Shown piece by piece: positions 61,125 through 64,000 of a stretch of DNA of 64,000 nt. The notes beneath the pieces were generated by a model, which saw only the letters and a program-made list of their open reading frames with translations, was not told the DNA's origin and did not search any database. The translations under genes and the position numbers were made by a program. Each line of letters begins with the position of its first letter. Position 1 is the stretch's first letter. The DNA is from Pseudorhodoplanes sinuspersici (GTDB lineage: Bacteria > Pseudomonadota > Alphaproteobacteria > Rhizobiales > Xanthobacteraceae). The DNA lies in the NCBI RefSeq assembly GCF_002119765.1, contig NZ_CP021112.1:1544501-1608500 (forward strand), written 5' to 3'.

Positions 61125-62561
61125 ATGCGGAAAATCTCTTGCGCCTACGTCCTCGCGGACGCTCACACGCCGCCGGCGGCGGCGCAGGAGATAACTTTGG
61201 AGCATGACGGCATCCTCGCTGTCGCCCCCAGCACCGGAACGCCGGACGACATCCTTGCGCTGCCGCCCCTGGTCAACGCCCATGATCATGGACGTGCCGT
61301 GCGTGTGAGTTCGATCGGTGGCGCCGGCAAGCCGCTGGAGACGTGGCTCAACTATCTGGCGCTATTTCCGTCGATCGATCCTTATCTCGGCGCGCTCGTC
61401 TCGCTGTCCCATAGCGCATTGGGCGGCGTCGGCACGGTGATGATGCATTATACGCGGGCGCAGGGGTTCACGGATCTGCCGAGCGAAGTCACCGCCGTCG
61501 CACGCGCGGCCCGCGATGTCGGCATCTGGGTCGGCTTCGCCGTCTCCATGAAAGACCGCAACCCTCTGGTCTACGGGCCGTCCGAACCGGTACTGGCGGC
61601 GTTGCCCGCCGATACGCGCGCCGAGATCGAAAACCGTTTCATCCGCGCGCCGCTCAAGCCCGCGGAGTATATCGCGCTGGCCGACGCGGTTCACGATGCC
61701 GCTGGCAGCGACGCATTCGAGGTGCAATACGGCCCGAACGGCGTGCAATGGTGCAGCAACGAACTGCTTGAGGCGGTCGCGGATGCATCGCAACGCACCG
61801 GCCGCCGCATCCACATGCATCTGCTGGAGACGCGCTATCAGCGCGGCTGGCTCGACCAGAATTATCCCGACGGCGTCGTCAGGTTTCTCGATGCCATCGG
61901 CTTCCTGTCGCCGCGTCTGACGCTGGCACACTGCGTCTGGGCCCGCCCCGACGAACTCGAGCTGCTTGCCGCCCGCGGCGTGACCATCGCCGTCAATCAC
62001 AGTTCGAATCTGCATCTGCGATCCGGCGTGGCGCCGGTGGGGCAGATGGTGAAGGCCGGTGTGCCGGTTGCGCTTGGCGTTGACGCCATTGCGCTCGATG
62101 AAGACGACGATGCCCTGCGCGAGATGCGGGTGGCCTCGTTGCTGCAAGCCGGGACCGGTTTCGACGTCAAGGTCACGTGGCAGCAGATCCTGCAGATGGC
62201 ATTCGGCAACGGCCATCTGAGCGTGATGAACAAAGCCCGCAACGCGGCTCTCGTTCCGGGCGCGCCGGCCGACATTCTGTTGCTCGACTGGTCCCGCATC
62301 GACAGCGAGAAACTACGTTCTGATATCGACCCGCTCGGCCTGCTGTTCGGACGCGCAACCGCCCGCGATATCGACGAACTGATCATTGGCGGACGCACCG
62401 TCGTCAAGCACGGCTCGGTGACGAACGTGGATTACCCGGCGGCGCGCAAGGAGGTCCTGAACATGATGCGGACGGGCCTCACCAACGACAAGCTCGCAGC
62501 CGCCATGCCGGCACTCGAGCAGGCGATTGCCGGGCATTATCACGACGCGCCGTGCTGTTGA
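61125..62561 (+). CDS. Metal-dependent amidohydrolase (cytosine deaminase-like family)
   Basis: A 478-residue TIM-barrel amidohydrolase. LVNAHDHGRAV near residue 50 (HxH), MHLLET near 232 and the His of TLAHCVWARPDELE near 265 are metal and proton-shuttle positions, and VALGVDAIALDEDDD gives the last Asp. The composite barrel ends in VVKHGSVTNVDYPA. Such enzymes deaminate or dechlorinate ring nitrogen compounds or hydrolyse cyclic amides. It is the last gene of the cluster and starts 36 bases after the second binding protein. Confidence 0.85.
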   Translation: MRKISCAYVLADAHTPPAAAQEITLEHDGILAVAPSTGTPDDILALPPLVNAHDHGRAVRVSSIGGAGKPLETWLNYLALFPSIDPYLGALVSLSHSALGGVGTVMMHYTRAQGFTDLPSEVTAVARAARDVGIWVGFAVSMKDRNPLVYGPSEPVLAALPADTRAEIENRFIRAPLKPAEYIALADAVHDAAGSDAFEVQYGPNGVQWCSNELLEAVADASQRTGRRIHMHLLETRYQRGWLDQNYPDGVVRFLDAIGFLSPRLTLAHCVWARPDELELLAARGVTIAVNHSSNLHLRSGVAPVGQMVKAGVPVALGVDAIALDEDDDALREMRVASLLQAGTGFDVKVTWQQILQMAFGNGHLSVMNKARNAALVPGAPADILLLDWSRIDSEKLRSDIDPLGLLFGRATARDIDELIIGGRTVVKHGSVTNVDYPAARKEVLNMMRTGLTNDKLAAAMPALEQAIAGHYHDAPCC

Positions 62562-62577
62562 GAGGATTGCTTCATCA

Positions 62578-62700
62578 TGCCGATTGCCGAGTCCACCGCA
62601 TTTCCGGCTATTCTCCCGACGACGCGTCCGGAGGATCTGCGGCCTGCCGCGCGAATACGGCACTCTGAAAGAACTTTATTTGTCGATCTTACGACTTGAG
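62578..62700 (+). CDS. Short 40-codon reading frame, possibly a truncated gene start
   Basis: ATG at 62578 with GAGAGG 11 bases upstream encodes 40 residues (MPIAESTAFPAILPTTRPED then a basic stretch and VDLTT). It has a believable translation start but no recognisable domain, and it ends in the first of two direct repeats (62665 and 62711). It could be the N-terminus of a gene lost by deletion, or a genuine small protein; I cannot tell. Confidence 0.3.
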
Positions 62701-62729
62701 TGAGCGCTCGCTGAAAGAACTTTATTGTC
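62665..62729. repeat. Direct repeat of about 19 bases
   Basis: CTGAAAGAACTTTATTTGTC (62665-62684) and CTGAAAGAACTTTATTGTC (62711-62729), 46 bases apart and differing by one T. It looks like a recombination or deletion scar downstream of the amidohydrolase. A partial family A REP hairpin (GTCCCGGCTTTCGCGGGGGC, about 62769-62788) follows. Confidence 0.65.
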
Positions 62730-62803
62730 TTTGCACAGCGGGGGCCCATACTCACCACTGCCGCTATAGGTCCCGGCTTTCGCGGGGGCGACTGGAGTGG
62801 GTG

Positions 62804-63235
62804 ATGATCGACCATATCGGTTTTCCGGTGTCCGATTACGCGCGCGCCAAAGCGTTCTACTCGCAGGCGCTCGCGCCGCTCGGCTATGCGCTGATCGTGG
62901 AAGTGCAGCAGAACGAAAACGATGCGCTGGCCGCTGGCTTCGGTCCCGACGGCGTACCGAATTTCTGGATCGGAAGTGAAGGCGGGCTGGAAAAGCCGCT
63001 GCATGTCGCGATCGTTGCGAAAGATCGCGCGGCGGTCGATGCGTTCCACAAGGCTGCGCTGGCGGCTGGCGGCAGAGACAATGGCGCGCCGGGCATTCGC
63101 GCGCATTATCATCCAGATTATTATGCCGCCTTCGCGCTCGATCCTGACGGGCACAACATTGAAGCGGTGTGTCACACATCGGCGAAGGAGCCTGCCGTGA
63201 GCACGCTGCCGCCCAAGCAATCATCGTACACCTGA
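62804..63235 (+). CDS. VOC-family (glyoxalase-like) protein
   Basis: A 143-residue paired-beta-alpha-beta-beta-beta protein. The start at 62804 gives MIDHIGFPVSDYARAKAFYSQALAPLGY, the usual VOC opening with a metal-ligand His. HVAIVAKDRAAVDAFHKAAL and AAFALDPDGHNIEAVCH carry the second-half ligands (His, Glu). Such proteins are lyases, dioxygenases or resistance proteins; function unknown. A REP fragment lies just upstream and probably separates it from the ABC cluster. Confidence 0.85.
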   Translation: MIDHIGFPVSDYARAKAFYSQALAPLGYALIVEVQQNENDALAAGFGPDGVPNFWIGSEGGLEKPLHVAIVAKDRAAVDAFHKAALAAGGRDNGAPGIRAHYHPDYYAAFALDPDGHNIEAVCHTSAKEPAVSTLPPKQSSYT

Positions 63236-63302
63236 TTGCCTGACCCGCGAGTCCATGGTCTCGAAAAGCTGGATTGCCGGATTAAGCCCGGCAATGCGGC
63301 AC

Positions 63303-64000
63303 TTATTTTGCGGCCGAACCTGAGGTAGCGCTAGCGCCGAGGCCCAATGCTTCCGCCATGATGCGGAACACATCGGTATTTTCCATCTGCCCGCGCACGC
63401 GTTCACTGCCAGGCCCCATGGCGGTGAGGACCACGTCCTCGCCCGAATGCACGCTGGCATTGGCCAGCCGCGGCAGATTGCCGAGGCGGAACACAGCGCC
63501 CGGGACATCCTTGTAGCGCTCATTGGCCTCGAACGTGCCCGCTTCCTTGCCTGGTACAGTGGGCGCATTCGGATCGTCCAGACGCGGCCGGAACGTCTCA
63601 TAGTGATCCGGCAGACTGGCCGAGAACATCGCTAAGCGGCGGCTGACATCCACGCGCGACGGATACCCGTCTGCATCCGGCTTGGGATAGTTCGGGAAGC
63701 CAGCCTTGGCGTAGATGCGAACACGTTCGCGCATCGGCACATTCGGCGTGCTCGACATGTCGTCATCGATGGTGCCGACGATGCTGACCGGATGATTGTG
63801 GTCAGCCAAAACAAGGATCAGCGTGTCGTCGCCATGCGCTTTGGCCCAGTCCTTTACCTGCTTCACCACATTGTCCAACATGATGGTGTCATACACGGCT
63901 CGCTCCATATCGAGCAGATGCGTGTATTTGTCGATCATGCCGGACTCGACCATCAGAAAGAAGCCGTTAGGGTTCTGCGACAGAACATCGAGGGCCTTCG
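63303..64000 (-). CDS. Alkaline phosphatase family protein (partial, 5' end outside window)
   Basis: The C-terminal ~232 residues of a periplasmic metallo-phosphatase. The frame stays open to the window edge and reads LSQNPNGFFLMVESGMIDKYTH, the alkaline phosphatase GFFLMVE-x-G motif with metal-ligand Glu. LILVLADHNHPVSIVG replaces the usual ADHDH/ADHEH ligand pair with ADHNH. HSGEDVVLTAMGPGSERVRG is the third metal-ligand His region. The N-terminus with the active-site Ser lies beyond 64000. Convergent with the VOC gene. Confidence 0.88.
   Translation of the reverse strand, partial: KALDVLSQNPNGFFLMVESGMIDKYTHLLDMERAVYDTIMLDNVVKQVKDWAKAHGDDTLILVLADHNHPVSIVGTIDDDMSSTPNVPMRERVRIYAKAGFPNYPKPDADGYPSRVDVSRRLAMFSASLPDHYETFRPRLDDPNAPTVPGKEAGTFEANERYKDVPGAVFRLGNLPRLANASVHSGEDVVLTAMGPGSERVRGQMENTDVFRIMAEALGLGASATSGSAAK

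Noticed and set aside
1-64000. tRNA, rRNA, insertion sequence, prophage or CRISPR array
   Set aside because: No tRNA T-arm or anticodon pattern, rRNA core, transposase motif, integrase or regularly spaced repeat was seen on either strand while reading the window.

Overview
The window is a stretch of chromosome from a GC-rich alphaproteobacterium. Three things point to Hyphomicrobiales, near Bradyrhizobiaceae/Xanthobacteraceae: the ffh-rpsP-rimM-trmD-rplS block followed by leuC, leuD, asd and leuB; a 1-nt-overlap sdhCDAB-type operon; and many rhizobial-style palindromic repeats. The genus cannot be fixed from sequence alone. No rRNA, tRNA, CRISPR array, insertion sequence or prophage was recognised.

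Layout. 1-8 kb: end of dapF (minus), a secreted GyrI-like protein, a LysR/NQO1-like divergent pair, then the translation block ffh, rpsP, rimM, trmD, rplS. 8-15 kb: leuC, small secreted R/Y/W-rich proteins, a zincin-like protease, a methyltransferase/TetR divergent pair with twin operator-like repeats, a GlcG/HbpS-type protein, leuD and a LysE exporter. 15-24 kb: a CitE-like malyl-CoA enzyme, a pair of CTAG-bounded hairpins, DUF429, beta-carbonic anhydrase, asd, an HxlR/acyl-CoA dehydrogenase divergent pair and a SorAB-like sulfite dehydrogenase. 24-31 kb: an unidentified, highly structured RNA candidate of about 360 nt behind a good sigma70 promoter, then nrdAB (class I ribonucleotide reductase) under a cobalamin riboswitch, and leuB.

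31-42 kb: a Gram-negative class GN sortase with its VIT/vWA substrate, an MsrP-like molybdoenzyme with its cytochrome b, mesaconyl-CoA hydratase, a LysR, and sdhC-sdhD-sdhA-(lipoprotein)-sdhB. 42-52 kb: a complete, co-oriented haem-acquisition locus on the minus strand. In transcription order it is an ECF sigma factor, a FecR anti-sigma, a giant HasR-like TonB receptor fused to an Omp25-like barrel, two HasA-like hemophores with RTX-like tails, and a type I secretion ATPase and adaptor. This locus is the most distinctive system in the window.

52-63 kb: a LysR-controlled catabolic and uptake cluster for what is probably a cyclic amide or ureide-type nitrogen compound. It holds a cysteine hydrolase, two NMT1/THI5-type binding proteins, an SDR, a dihydroorotase/allantoinase-like hydrolase, an ABC ATPase and permease, and an amidohydrolase. 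Long nested-hairpin repeats interrupt it. The window ends with a VOC protein and a partial alkaline phosphatase.

All assignments come from reading translations and motifs. No database search was run, and starts were chosen from ribosome-binding sites and family length where these were visible.
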